64,000 nt of DNA, from assembly GCA_944472155.2 (NCBI GenBank), contig OX235279.1, positions 141,146,920 through 141,210,919 of the forward strand, in the 5' to 3' direction. The first letter of the stretch is position 1. Each line of letters starts with the position of its first letter. Positions 1-11,360 of this stretch are shown one piece after another. The position numbers and the translations under genes are program-made. The stretch is from Trichobilharzia szidati (taxonomy: Eukaryota > Platyhelminthes > Trematoda > Strigeidida > Schistosomatidae). The notes under the pieces were generated by a model. That model saw nothing but the letters and a program-made list of their open reading frames with translations. It was not told the origin of the DNA and searched no databases.

Positions 1-480
1 GGTCCAAGTGCTAAGATTAGCATTTGAATTGGAGATAGTGGAACATTAAAATAATTGAACATATATTTTTCTTGACAAGTAGGAAAGACAGTTTTTTGGT
101 AAGGGACTTTAGGCTTTGGTTTAGTTTCATTATGACATCATCTGTTCTTTTCTTTGTAACCGTATTGGAGTAGTTTTCGAATGATGTTCTTTCATCTTCA
201 GATAACTCATAGAGAACGTGAGATATTCTGCTCCAGTTCATCGAAATGCATGGATGTGATTCAGAGTATGTCGTTTCAGAGTACGTGAGTTAGGGGATGT
301 GTGATTTCGTCTGAGACGCTTCCAGAATACTTTGCGATATTCATGTTTCCCAAAGCAATTCTTCAAGAAGAAAATCTTCGCATTCGCCTCAGGAAGCTTG
401 ACGGACAAACGTAGAAAATTGTTCAGTTCCTTTACCGTCGAATGGTCCTTGCTTCTCTTCAAATCACGTAATATACACAT
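1..480 (-). pseudogene. Penelope-like element, N-terminal fragment
   Basis: Two overlapping minus-strand frames (480 to 238, then 241 to 17) match the region just upstream of the larger PLE copy at 9045-11360. Shared blocks are an SVKLPEAN-like segment here against SVKLDEVN there, and ELSEDERTSFENY here against a frame reading SDDE, stop, QTFQDY there. The DNA at 1-90 also matches 10950-11040 by eye. Only the poorly conserved region before the reverse transcriptase is inside the window; the catalytic part would lie to the left. At least one frame change separates the two pieces, so it is a dead copy. The 3' tail of a LINE starts about 70 bases to the right. Confidence 0.6.
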
Positions 481-549
481 TGGATCATAGGAATTATTAA
501 AAAGACGGTTGCAGAGAAGAAAATTTTCTTTTCGAAGAAGTCATTAACT

Positions 550-2770
550 AGGCTGTTTATTATTATTATTCCCTTGCATTCCGAGTGGAACATACGGCTA
601 TAACAACACATCTCCACTTTGTTCTGTTTTCTTCCGCCCTCTTCAGTTGGGTCCACGACTGACTAAACTATCTCATCTCTTCCTCATACGATCTCCTCCA
701 TGTCACCCTCGCACCGACGACCCACTCGTCGCTTCCCAACGGCATTCCATTCAAGGGTCTAGCGTGCGGTGTCATTAGGCGGCCTCCTCGATGCATGCCT
801 GATCCGTCTCCACTTTATCCTACAGATTTGTTGGGCGATCGGCTCTTGGTCGGTTTGTTTTCACAGTTTCTTGTCGCTTTTTCTTTCTGGCCATTTGATC
901 TTCAGTATGGAGCCAGCGAAGGCAGCTGTTGGTGAAAATCTGCAACTGGCTGTTGGAAATCCTTTTCCTGACACTCAGTGAACGTTTCTGACCAGTATAA
1001 AAGCACCGATCGAGTTGACATTGGTGTTGAAAATGCGGATCTTGTTCCTTATGCTGAGTGCGGAAGATTCCCAAATTGGTTTCAGCTTGATGAAGACGTA
1101 TCTTTCCTTTCCGATTCTGACTGGCTTTGACATCTTCGTCCCTTCCGCCTGTAATTCAAACGAAGCTTCCCAGATAAGTGAAGGAGGTAACCTCTGCTGA
1201 ATCTCTCCCGTTCATAGTGATTGGTGCTGGTTATTGTTACTGTTCGTTGGTTTTCTTCATCACCTTCGTTTTTTTGAGTTCACCTGCAGTCCAGTTTTCG
1301 CTACGTCTTCAGCCAGTTTGTTGCTTTCCGCCTGCAAGTCTTCGAGTGTTTGTGATATTAGGCAGAAATCACTTGCGAAATCCACATCTTCTACAGTATT
1401 TTCAGCAGACAGTTCAGTGTATTCCTACCTTCTCACTCCCCACACACAGTGAGTGGCATAATCCAGTCCACCACAATTGAGAATATCATCGGTGATAATA
1501 GGCGGGCAGTCAGCCTTGTCCTACTCCAGTCTTCTCTCAATTCAGAGGCTTCTTTGAGTTTTCCGTTGTGGATCACTTGACACTTGGTATTGTCACATAG
1601 CCAGCTGTTGAATGAGGTTGATAAAAAATTGTGGGCACTGTACGCCATAGTGTTGAAGTAGCTTCTCAAATGACTTCTCGGCCAATGCTGTCTGCCGAAG
1701 GCCTTTTCGAAGTCGGTGAAGTCGAGGTCGAGAGAGGTTTGACTGCCATTCTATGCTTTGTTCTGTGACGACGATGCGTAGAGTTGCATTTTGATTAGTA
1801 CCTGACTTGCCCTTCCTGAATCCAGGTTGTTCGGTGGGTGACGGAGTTATGTATCCAGTACATCCTTTATTCTATCCAGGATGATGCGACTTAGCATTTT
1901 ACTTGGTGTGGACAAGAGTATGATTCCACGCCAGTTCTTGCAGAGTGAGGTTTAAGTCTCTTTTCTTTGATAGTTTGACGAGGTAGTCCCTCTTTCAATC
2001 AGTAAGCACTTTTCCTTCTTTCCAAACTTTTCGCAGTAATGGAGTGAGAACATCCACCGTAATCTCTAGGGCCGTCTTCAGTGCTTCGGAAGGAATACCA
2101 TCTAGTCCTGTTGCCTTCCAGGACTTCAGTAGCTTGATTGCATTCACCATTTCTGCTTTTGATCGAGGGTTGGTGTTCACTGACAGGCAGTTGTGTGCGT
2201 GCTGTTGGTGGTATTTCTGGGCGAGTTGCAAGTGATGGTCAATTCAATAGTCCTTTAAAGTGATCAGACCATTGTTTTCTTTATATCTTCTCCTTGGTGA
2301 TCAGGTTCCTTTGAGCATCTTTTATTGGTTTCACCATCTGGGTTGATCTCTTCCCGGACAGAGACTTGGTTATCTGATATAGTGTCCTGATGTCTCTGTT
2401 GCCTGCGGCCTGTTCTGCTTCAGTGTGTTGTAGAACTGTCGTTTGTCTTTCCTAGCACTCTTCTTCACTTCTTTTATTCAGTGCAGTGTAGACTGAACTC
2501 AGTTTCTCCTTCTCCTGCTGTCCACCTTTGCATTGGGTCATCTTCTATTTCACCATCCTTCTCTCCTCGATTAGCTTCCAGGTATCCTTTGAGAGCCGGT
2601 CGTTGTCTTGTCTCTTGCTTCTTCCTAGAACAGTTGTACACGTTTCCCTAAATATCGCTTTCAGAGAGTTCCAATGTTCTTCCTCGCAGGTTTTCTCCAT
2701 GATGCCACGTAGTGTGTCCGACTTAGCTCTGATCAGATATGTGGTGAAGGCCCTTCAGTTACTAAATGTT
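550..2770 (-). mobile_element. RTE/SR2-like LINE, 5'-truncated and degraded
   Basis: Read on the minus strand, this is the C-terminal part of an endonuclease/reverse-transcriptase polyprotein with many stops and frame changes. Order 5' to 3': the endonuclease-RT linker (2700-2400), the start of the RT with the block KSWKATGLDGIPSEALK (2231-1995), CQVIHNGK and LLSPMIF (1669-1433), the active-site region (1430-1300) and the C-terminal zone. It ends in an ATTCCCTTG-(TTA)n tail (read on the plus strand) at about 555-575, equivalent to the AAT tail of the other copies. The active-site box at 1368-1379 reads FASD instead of FADD, so the second catalytic Asp has shifted. The apurinic endonuclease domain is absent. 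I saw no clear target-site duplication. Clade placement rests on the microsatellite tail and C-terminal similarity to the other copies here. Confidence 0.85.
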
Positions 2771-3633
2771 GAACTTGAATTGTTTTCTGCACATATGTGT
2801 ACTTATATTACATGTGTGAGGATGTTCCAGTTCCAGTCACAGTCTTATCAATAAGTCTCCATGGCTAATGTTATTAGAACTGTCACATTTCATTGATTAT
2901 TATCTGGACTCATATTAATTTTTGTGTTCTTACGTGTAAACCTTCACACGTTGTCGCTGAAAGATTGCACTACTCCCATCAAAGAATGTGATAATTACAC
3001 TTATTACTTCTGGTAGAGTCTGATGTAGAGAGTAGTCTGTGCATTCTGTTATTCTTGAAACACAAACGATATTTTCTAAACAGTGTCTATATATTTCAGC
3101 AGCTAAACTATCATTACCAGCTTAAAAGGACTGTGTACAAATGAGCTGACTTAGATTGACAAGTGACTGACTGATTTAAAAGTTGGTTTACTTCAGAACT
3201 ATTTGGCGGTGAGCACGCCAATGAAATGAGTTCCCTAGCCTTGAGTGCTCCTTTCAGACGGGTTAAAAATTACATTTTTTCGTAGCCTAAAATTATCCTC
3301 ATATGTCAGAAGCACAAAGTATACTGTTAACTTATTTATCTAACCTGAGATTTGATTTAAGTGATTTTAGGACTTGCCTATCATTCTACTATTGTTTGTC
3401 AAACGAATAATATTTCGCACCCATGGTGGAGAAGTAGCATGACATTGGAAATTCTTCAAAATATTTTCTCAATGGAATATGAGTTTTGATCACTTGAGTT
3501 CAATGATTTTACTAAACTTATCCTAAAGGGAGTGAGCAATGTTGAAGCCAATTTATCATATGACAACAGCTGATCGAACAGAATAGTGAAATTTATTTCG
3601 GATTTAAAAATTGTAAATTTTTTAGAAAATATT
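2771..3633. other. Intergenic, nothing recognised
   Basis: AT-rich sequence with no convincing reading frame, repeat or RNA. It separates the LINE copy on the left from the small repeat-derived ORF on the right. Confidence 0.5.
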
Positions 3634-3879
3634 TTAGACTCTTTGGATTATTAGTATAGTTGTAGAATTCGGGTGCTGTGGCAGAATATAAATCCATAAT
3701 AAATCGTGGAAAATACCGATTGGAACATTAGATTGAGAAGAATAAAAACGTTTATATGAAGAAGACAGTATTAATAACCGAATTCTGATTAAGCGATGTT
3801 TAGGTGACCAGAAAGGATTAGAAACAAGGAAATCTGGGAATGAACCACTCAAAAACCTGTCCCCCAGCAGACATCCCAA
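3634..3879 (-). repeat. Repeat-derived ORF with a dispersed short motif
   Basis: An 81-residue minus-strand frame contains FPDFLVSNPFW and PQHPNSTT. The DNA coding for the latter, around 3661-3695, recurs in the same orientation at 19671-19705 and 56011-56045. The shared pattern is roughly CTTGGGCACTGTGGTAGAA, with scattered substitutions. Recurrence makes a dispersed repeat more likely than a host gene. I do not recognise the family. Confidence 0.3.
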
Positions 3880-4135
3880 AGGCTATAGAAATGGATAGGA
3901 CAAATACTGGGTAGATCGTCGACTGACATCGAGCTCCAGGAACTCAAGTGGAACAAGAAACTTCAAGTATGGCGTCAAAGGATGACAGGGGGAAGATCGC
4001 ATGAGGTGGAGGTAAGAGCTTATGGACAGTCGAAGAGCCAGCTGCAAAGGTTTTCAGAAGACAGAATGAAGTGCAGACATGCTGTCGAATCCCTGTTTTC
4101 AACCTGGACCCCTATGATAAATAATAATAAATAAC
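3880..4135 (+). mobile_element. RTE-like LINE, 3' remnant
   Basis: The last roughly 150 bases align by eye with the 3' end of the LINE copy at 44025-45770: both run through GATCGCATGAGG/GATCATACGAGG, GAGCCAGCTGCAAAG/GGCCAGCTAAAGAGG, and end in a GATAAATAATAATAAATAAC-type tail. No catalytic region survives. It is an old, strongly 5'-truncated insertion. Confidence 0.55.
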
Positions 4136-5888
4136 GAAGCAATGCAGAAATAGATACACATATAGGTACTGTTTGTCTCTTCAGTTCAATTTACAAATCC
4201 ATCCAATGAGTAAATCACCAAGTACTCCGTAACAAAACCAAATGGTCTAACCTCCAGTAAATAAATTACCTAAGAATAAAAATGATCAAAGAATGAAATC
4301 TAATTCAGTGATATCAAATCGCTGAGCAAATCTCAATCTTATGAACTGTAACCGCTTTTGTTTTTTGAGTTGCTATGTGAACCTACAAGCTAACACTGTT
4401 TGTTAATTTTTTCTGTTTTCTGTCTCACCGCTCCCTCTCTTCTCCACTATGAAAGCATATAAGTTGATGATGAAAACTTAAACTAAAAATAGTAATGCTT
4501 ACATTTTGGATGCGTCAATTTTATAGTATTTCTTCTCTACTACCACTTTAACATCAAAGTATTTTGTTATCATCTATTTAACGATTGTTATTTCAGGTAG
4601 TCTGAGGCTGATGAGAACTTGTGTAATTGATATCATTTTATACTGCAAATGTGGTCTTTGTTTATCTGTAGAAATCTTCTTGGATTTGTAAAAAATCTAT
4701 CGTAATCTTCTAACAGTTTCTAACCGTAATTTTGTGCATTTATGTTACGTCTGACTACTGCTGTACGTGTATATCAGTTTATTTGCTATAGAGCTAGGCA
4801 CATTGGTCGTTCTTCAAGGGTTCAAGAAAACCATCCACATGTTTGAGTAAAGGTAGTAGTGGCTGAATAAGGAGTGTTTTAATCGAAAACCTTGTCAACA
4901 CTGGTCATTCTATCTCAACTAATGCTTCCTTCAAAATAATCTACAAAGTGGAGAATAATCTGCCAAAGGCTATACATACGCTTTCGTTTCCTTTGCATTG
5001 CTGAAGCCTTAGATATTCAGTTAGAAAAATCGGAGATATACAAAGACTTCCGCTACCATGGTAACAGCCTTGTTGGTTTCTTCTGACATGAGTTTTGTTT
5101 ACCTGTTCTTGTAAACCCTTATAACTCTTGTATTTCCTTAGGACTCTGTTACCAGAATTTCCATCCATCAAAGTACTTAAACTCTTCTGCATTTCTTATT
5201 GCTTTAATCGTACGATTATATTGAATGATTACTTCATGAACTTGCGCGCACATTTAGTTAGCTTTCAGCTAAACGCTGTGTAGTTCTCGAAAGAAATGAA
5301 GTAGAAACTTACAGAATTGGTTCTCTCTGTCTTCATTTGCAACAAAGCTACGTCACATAGTGCATTTCAGATTATTGCTTTAAATGTAAATCCTGCATGA
5401 AGAGGAAATAATTTGTAACTAAATACATTGAAAACTGCTGCACTATATGTTCACATTTTATCTTATATATATAAAGCTGTATTACTAATATTATATAATT
5501 CCATATTTTTCTGCGTTTCCATGGGCATCCTGAATATAACTCGTTCAATAATTTATCCATCTTACTAAGTAATTCTAGTATACTTATTCAACACCTTTTA
5601 TGCATCATGTTTACAGTAACTCATCACTTTCTTCACGACCCTGTATCATGAAAAGATTGTATACTAATTCTTACGGAAGTGAATTTTCCGATAGGAGCCT
5701 TTTCGCTGAACTATCTGTCTTGGTTTTTTTTATTACAGATTACTGTGTAGCACATAGATGTGTTGATTTCTTGTCAGAGGAAATTAATAATATGCAACCA
5801 TATATCATATTTTTATTACATAATGTCCACATTAAATTATTCTGAACTAATGATTTCAAAAATATGTAGATAATATTTACTAGTTACC
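4136..5888. other. Intergenic, nothing recognised
   Basis: Several short frames exist (for example 4941-5192 minus and 5600-5845 plus). None has a recognisable domain, conserved motif or splice context. The sequence is AT-rich throughout. Confidence 0.4.
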
Positions 5889-5900
5889 AGAGCGTTTCAT
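5889..5900. repeat. Target-site duplication, left copy
   Basis: The 12-mer agagcgtttcat occurs here and again at 6728-6739, exactly bracketing the 5'-truncated LINE insertion. Confidence 0.85.
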
Positions 5901-6727
5901 GTTTGATGTCACACAAAATCGAAGACTTACAAGCGAAAACCGACAAACTGGTCGAAGAAGCAGCAAAGACAGGACTCCAGGTGAACATAGACAAGACGGA
6001 GGTTAGGAAAATAACCAACCAACAACAACAACAGCAGCAGCAACATCCAGTGCCAATCACCATCAACGGAAGGGATTTGAAAGAGGTTACTACATTCACT
6101 TCACTGATCTAGGGAGCATTGTCTCAACCACAGGAGGAACGGACGAGGATGTCAAATCGAGAATTGGGAAGGCGAGAAACACATTCTTCAACCTGAAACC
6201 AATCTAGAAATCTTTGTCACTCACCATCAACAACAAAGTGATTCGGATTTTCAATACAAACGTCAAGTCAGTCAGTTTTGCTATACGGATCAGAAACGTG
6301 GCGGGTCACAAAGAGTATTTCCAGCAGGTTGCAGACATTTATTAACAGCTGTCTTCGCTCTATACTGAAGATCAGATGGCCGGAAAGAATCACCAACAAG
6401 AAACTATGGGAACAAACAAACGAAATAAGAACCAATCGCCCAACAAATATGCAGGAGAAAGTGGAGATGGATTGGACACTCGCTGAGGAGGCCGTTGGGT
6501 GACATCGGGCGTCAGGCCATAGCTCGAGTGGAACCCAAAAGGGAAGCGGCGAGTGGTTCGTCGGTGCAAGGGTGACATGGAGGAGATCGTGTGAAGAAGA
6601 GTTGAAACAGTATGGATTAACATGGATGCAAGTGAAAAGTACAGCACAAGACAGAAGCAAGTGGAGACGTGCAGTTGAAGCCCTATGTTCCACTAGGAAC
6701 CCAAGGGAACAATAATAATAATAATAT
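5901..6727 (+). mobile_element. RTE/SR2-like LINE, 5'-truncated recent insertion
   Basis: Begins abruptly just after the FADD box, at the codons for the LMSHKIEDLQ block. It runs through the thumb and C-terminal region (LLYGSETWRVTK-like, ILKIRWPERITNKKLWEQT, KWRWIGHSLRR-like). It ends in AACAATAATAATAATA. The sequence is nearly the same base for base as the copy at 23200-24016, so the subfamily was recently active. Frame changes are present: around 6110 the frame stops, and the C-terminal frame resumes at 6278. The catalytic Asp pair is missing, so this copy could not have moved itself. A 12-bp target-site duplication flanks it. Confidence 0.92.
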
Positions 6728-6739
6728 AGAGCGTTTCAT
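6728..6739. repeat. Target-site duplication, right copy
   Basis: Second copy of agagcgtttcat, directly after the AAT tail of the LINE insertion. Confidence 0.85.
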
Positions 6740-8254
6740 TAACTAATTTTACTACAATTCTCTGGTTCGAAGCTGACGAAAAAACAGGACATGAATGTGA
6801 AAATATAAAGATAACTGGTGATATCTATGCGGTGCTCACAACTGCACTGGGTGGACAAACACCCACCGACTGATTTCTAGTTCTCCCTGCTTCTGAGGAA
6901 TAATTGGTGATAAATCTGCCTAACTTTACAGCGTAACGATTACTACTGTGACTGAAGAAATTTGTAGTATATCATTATCGCACTAAATTTTATTAATACA
7001 TCATACCAATTACATTAAAATTGTTTGAAATTATTTATCACTAAGTGATTGCCGTCTTGTAGTAAATAGTGTGTAATATTAAAAAGACGGAGAAATATGC
7101 TTATCAAGTATAGCATAATCTTACATCAATGGTAATTACTGCAGTTTTTTTAAACATCTGTTTTGTCTTATATTTTTTTTTCTTTTTCAGTATATATTAG
7201 AAAATCAAAACACAACCCAGAATGCACCGCATCTATACTTGATACAAATGAAAGCTGACATGATCAGGTATCATGAAAACGAGACAATGTACAAAGTAGA
7301 AAACAGTCTCAAAAAATATGTTTGACAAATCTGTTTGGCAGAGTGGTAAAACAATCGAAAAACTCCGGGGGAAATCTCCTAACCTACGAAAGTACAGTGT
7401 TTTGCAATATAAGATGCTAAGCAAAAAAAATTTCATCAGAAAGTGATTACATAGTCGAATTAAGATTTGATCTGTGTTACCTACACTTTTAGACCAGTTT
7501 TAGTGGGAGAACATGAAATTTTAGTGGATGACAAAAGATAAAGTAAACAAGAATATGAAACGGTTTTTATGGTAAATATGCCATCGAATGAATTAATTCT
7601 TTGTAATATATGCATTAATATATTAAATTAACCATAATCTACTTTAGCTGTTCTTATCAAACACCTGCTTTAAAGGTCGTTTAGTACGTCTTTTTTAAGT
7701 TAAATTTATGAGGAATACACCGAAATGTCACACAGATTCGTTTTGCGAAAGAACTGTCTTCATTGTGTCATATAGCCACTACTTTGCTGTAGAATGTAAT
7801 GATATCGTCAGGATACTTCTTTCGTAGATATGATGATATAATCTGATTTACTCGACGACTTTTTCTACACAGTTAATTGTCTATTATCATACCAATGTAG
7901 CCAAACTACTGTGAACATATAGTTATCTCGTTCTTTGATTAGACAGGACTCTATATCTCCCTACTTCAACCACATGACAATTTTATTCCTTGTAGAGTGT
8001 TCATTCATGTATCATCGTTTCGGGTGATCGATTGCACTACAGTATCATGATTTATTTCAGGTCCTTTATCTTACCACTTCGAACCTTGGCCAATTTTAAA
8101 TGTTTTGATAAACTGCCTTAGTCTTATCAGCCAAGTAACCGTGACACGATATTTGCGAATAAAAAGCGAGTTTGATTTAAATGACACAGATTCGGTTAAA
8201 TAAAATGTTTTTTAAATTTTTTTAAAACAAATCTAAAATTTTGATTACAGCTTG
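6740..8254. other. Intergenic, nothing recognised
   Basis: AT-rich sequence. A 67-residue minus-strand frame at 7233-7436 has no recognisable motif. No repeat boundary was seen. Confidence 0.4.
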
Positions 8255-8345
8255 ATTCCACGCCGTATTTTTGGTACAAGTATGGAATTTTCAGCATGTG
8301 ATATCGGTAGCCAAAATTTAGCAGGCCGACCATTGATATCAGGTG

Positions 8346-8400
8346 TGCGTCGGCCATGTGCATGGTCGACGAGCGTCCTAACCGCTAAGCCACCGACGCA
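8346..8400 (-). repeat. tRNA-like structured segment with A-box
   Basis: Read on the minus strand, TGCGTCGG and CCGACGCA form a perfect 8-bp closing stem. Just inside the 5' arm is TGGCTTAGCGGTTAGGACGC, a good match to a tRNA D-arm / Pol III A-box. Near the 3' arm is a small perfect hairpin, CCATG-CA-CATGG. At 55 nt it is too short for a full tRNA and no clear B-box is present, so it is better read as the head of a SINE or a decayed tRNA pseudogene. Confidence 0.35.
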
Positions 8401-8944
8401 CCAATTGCTTTACGTGTCGTCTGATCACGAATCACACCAATTCCCTAGGGTTTTTCTGAGTATTCCTACGTGACGCACATGACTTTTCTCCTCTGTATTA
8501 CATGGCCAAACTTTTGCTACCTGTGAATCGTTAAAATCTCTTGAAAGTTTTCTCTCACTAATCAAATGTACATGAACGAAATATTCCCATATTGAGTCAT
8601 AAGAAAAAGACCTAAATAACGAAGAAAATTTTCTTTCCGCTCATTCGTCTTCATAAGCTGCACAATCATATTTATATTTAACAAAGAAATCATAACACCA
8701 ATCATATATTGGTAAAATATGTCCTTGAAAAACTTCTTACGTAATGTGAGGTGTGGCCTAGAAGGGGTGACTCATTGGAAGTTAGAAAAGAGGCAGAAGT
8801 TGACATCACGTAATGTGTGAGATAATGACTAATCAGTAAGCTGGTGTAGAACGGACAGGAAGGGCGATAAAGTGTTTTTATATAAAATCTGTATGAAAAA
8901 GTAATGTTATTCACAAACAATAATATAGTGGTAATAAATTATGG
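8401..8944. other. Intergenic, nothing recognised
   Basis: Short frames only, such as 8702-8920 minus. No recognisable domain. It adjoins the AAT-rich tract that follows. Confidence 0.35.
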
Positions 8945-9005
8945 ATGATGGGAATAATAATGATAATAGTAATATTAATAGTAGTAATAACAATAATAAT
9001 AATAA
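8945..9005. repeat. Imperfect (AAT)n / (GATAAT)n tract
   Basis: Dense aat, gat and agt trinucleotides over about 60 bases. The tract lies about 40 bases beyond the conserved C-terminal end of the minus-strand PLE. Similar tracts sit beyond the PLE remnants at 39390-39860 and 27931-28230. Confidence 0.6.
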
Positions 9006-9044
9006 ACTTACACAATAGAAATAAGCAAAATTGTAGTAAAAACT

Positions 9045-11360
9045 TTACCTTGGCCACGGTAGGACAAGCGAATGTATGTAGCGCTTTTGAATGCAGAGGT
9101 CTGATTAAGGATCCCGAAGAGCAAATGCTTCAGCTATGTATGTATGCAAAGTCCCTTCGTACGATATTGAGGGACTCTGTGTAGCACTGTGAAGCACTCA
9201 TGCTGGGGTGCTCGATATCCGGAGTTGACGGGGTGTTCAAGGATGGAGCTGCTGCTGTTCTTCTTTTTCCTCTAGCTAGACAAGCTAGATAATGTTCCAG
9301 AATACGTTTGTGGACCTAACGTTGCGTGCGGCTGATATACTTTGCTCCACACGAGCAAGTAAATTGATAATTACACATTGAAGTGGCCAAGAGCGGTATC
9401 TCTTCCTTAATGTTAGACTGGATTAACTGTCTTCTGGAGAATATGATATGTAAGGTAGCTGCTTTGAATGTCTTCTTTAGACATTTAGAAAGGCGGTTTC
9501 TTAGAATTTCTGGTGCAAGGTCAACTTTGAATTCCAGATTCATGAAGAGAGTTATCTTAGGAACAGTTGTGATTTTCGGCGACGGGGATTTTTCTTTCAT
9601 TTTGTTGTCTATGAATCTTGATGGGTACCCGTTCTCTCGTAGGGTTTCACGCAGTAAATTTAATTCTTTCTGTATTATATCTCCCAAGCAGATGTTTCTA
9701 ATCCCTGAAATTAATGTTCGTACCAGGTCTTGCTTTCTTATCAGTGGGACGAAGCTCTGAAAGTTGATAAACTGTCCCATCCATGTTGGCTTGCGATAAA
9801 TCGATCTTTGGATCGTACATTCTTGTCTTCTGGTAAGTAGTACATCGAGGAATGGAAATGCCATGTTCGATTCACGTTCCAAGGTGAATTTTACTGATGG
9901 ATGTGCTGTATTGAAAGTCTTGAGGAGGTACTCTAAATCAAATCTTTCATGGCAAATTATGCACGTATCATCTACATATCTCGTGTATAAGTTCAGTTGA
10001 TTGATTAAAGGATCAAAAATGTTGTTTTCGAGACTAGCCATGAAGCAGTCGGCTAGAAGTCGACCAAGAGGAGACTCCGTGGTTACGCCATCTTTCTGTA
10101 CGTAGAATTGTTCATTGAATTTGAACAGGATATTAAACCTGCATCTGAGATGTGGTTTCTTCAGGTAGTTTATGGAAAGAAGAACTTCTAGGTTGTACGT
10201 TTCGATGTAGTCACAAATGAACCATATTGTCTCAGTCAGAGGGATGCTTGTGAATAGAGAGGTGACATCCAGTGAGAGCATTTGTCTTTCAAATACGTTG
10301 ATATCCCTCACTGAGTTGATGAAGTCGAATGTATCACTAAGACTATACTTTGTCGAATTTCTTCTTACTGGTTCAAGGATATCAGCTAGCCACTTCGCGA
10401 TTTGGTGATATGGTGAGTTAACCATGTCTGTGACAGGTCGAGGTGGGACATTCTCCATATGCACTTTAGGCAGTCCATACAGTCTTGGAATAGTTGAACT
10501 GCATGGTTTTATTTGCTTATATACCTCTGATGTTATGACTGAATCTTCTTTCATTCTCTTCAGGAATTTTGTAAAGAGGTTTTCTGTTCTTTCTGTTGTA
10601 TCCTTCTGGTTGGGTGATTTGAAGAATTGGGTATTGCCTGATAGCATGCTTGTCAATTTCTCATCATAGTCGGATCTATTCATTACCAAAATCCCATCGT
10701 GATTATCAGGAGGGACAAGGATTATGTGTTTATTTTGTTGAATTTGTTTAAGTTGTTTTCTCTGTTCCTTGGTCAGCAGATAACGGTGGCTTGGCTGTGT
10801 ACGAATGTACTTGTAGCAGCTGTCAAGAACTGAAGCACTGAATTGATCAAGATCGTTTTCAAAAGTAGGTAACAAATCGAATGTCTGTGAAGTTAAATTA
10901 TCCGTCTGCACTTTGGTTTGTAATTCGTTGATTTTTCTCGATACATGGCAAAATTTCGGACCAAGTGATAGGACTTAGATTTGAATAGGAGTGAGAGAAA
11001 AATTCGAAAAGTTAAAGACATATTTTTCAGGATTCTATGGAAACGATGAGACAGTTTCAGATGGTTTCAGGCTTTATGTTAGTCGTGAGATATCATCGTC
11101 GCAACGACTTTGTATGACATTGGATACATAATCCTGAAACGTTTGTCATTCATCATCAGATAACATGGGTTCTTTGTGATATGTTTCGCTCAAGTTCGGG
11201 TAGCTGTTAGCGGATAGCATCGATGTTTTGGATACTCATGCCTATCGTTTCAGAAAATTAAGCTCTGTGTTCACTTCATCAAGTTTGACAGAAAAACACA
11301 GGAATTTGTCCGATTCCTTCACTGGCACAAGTTACTTGGAGTTCTTCAATGAATGAAATA
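9045..11360 (-). mobile_element. Penelope-like element, most complete copy
   Basis: Minus-strand PLE covering, from 5' (11360) to 3' (9045), an N-terminal region broken by stops, a long open RT-containing frame (10911-9316), and a GIY-YIG endonuclease interrupted by a TAG and at least one frame change. Past the TAG at 9313-9315 the frame continues as VHKRILEH. In a shifted frame the usual PLE C-terminus follows (AEAFALRDP, then LCIQKR, then LVLPWP), ending with TAA at 9045-9047. No terminal repeats were seen on either side. It is an inactive copy, but it retains more of the protein than any other PLE in the window. Confidence 0.88.
9316..10911 (-). pseudogene. PLE reverse transcriptase, long open frame
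   Basis: 531 open codons. Approximate positions: RLYGLPKVH at 143-151; motif A LDVTSLFTSIP at 214-224 with catalytic D215; motif B region at 272-283; YVDD at 312-315; FPFLDVLLTRR at 352-362; the post-RT linker; and the start of the GIY-YIG domain, CSCGAKYISRT, at 519-529. Motif B has lost the usual MGSPLG start and reads TESPLG. The frame stops by TAG directly after SRTQR, where the family continues into the endonuclease. The first Met is only the first ATG after an in-frame break, because homology to the fragment at 1-480 continues upstream. Such RTs prime at exposed DNA ends. Confidence 0.85.

Noticed and set aside
5884..6099. Minus-strand frame with a run of cysteines
   Set aside because: The Cys run is the complement of the CAACAGCAG repeat in the LINE linker.
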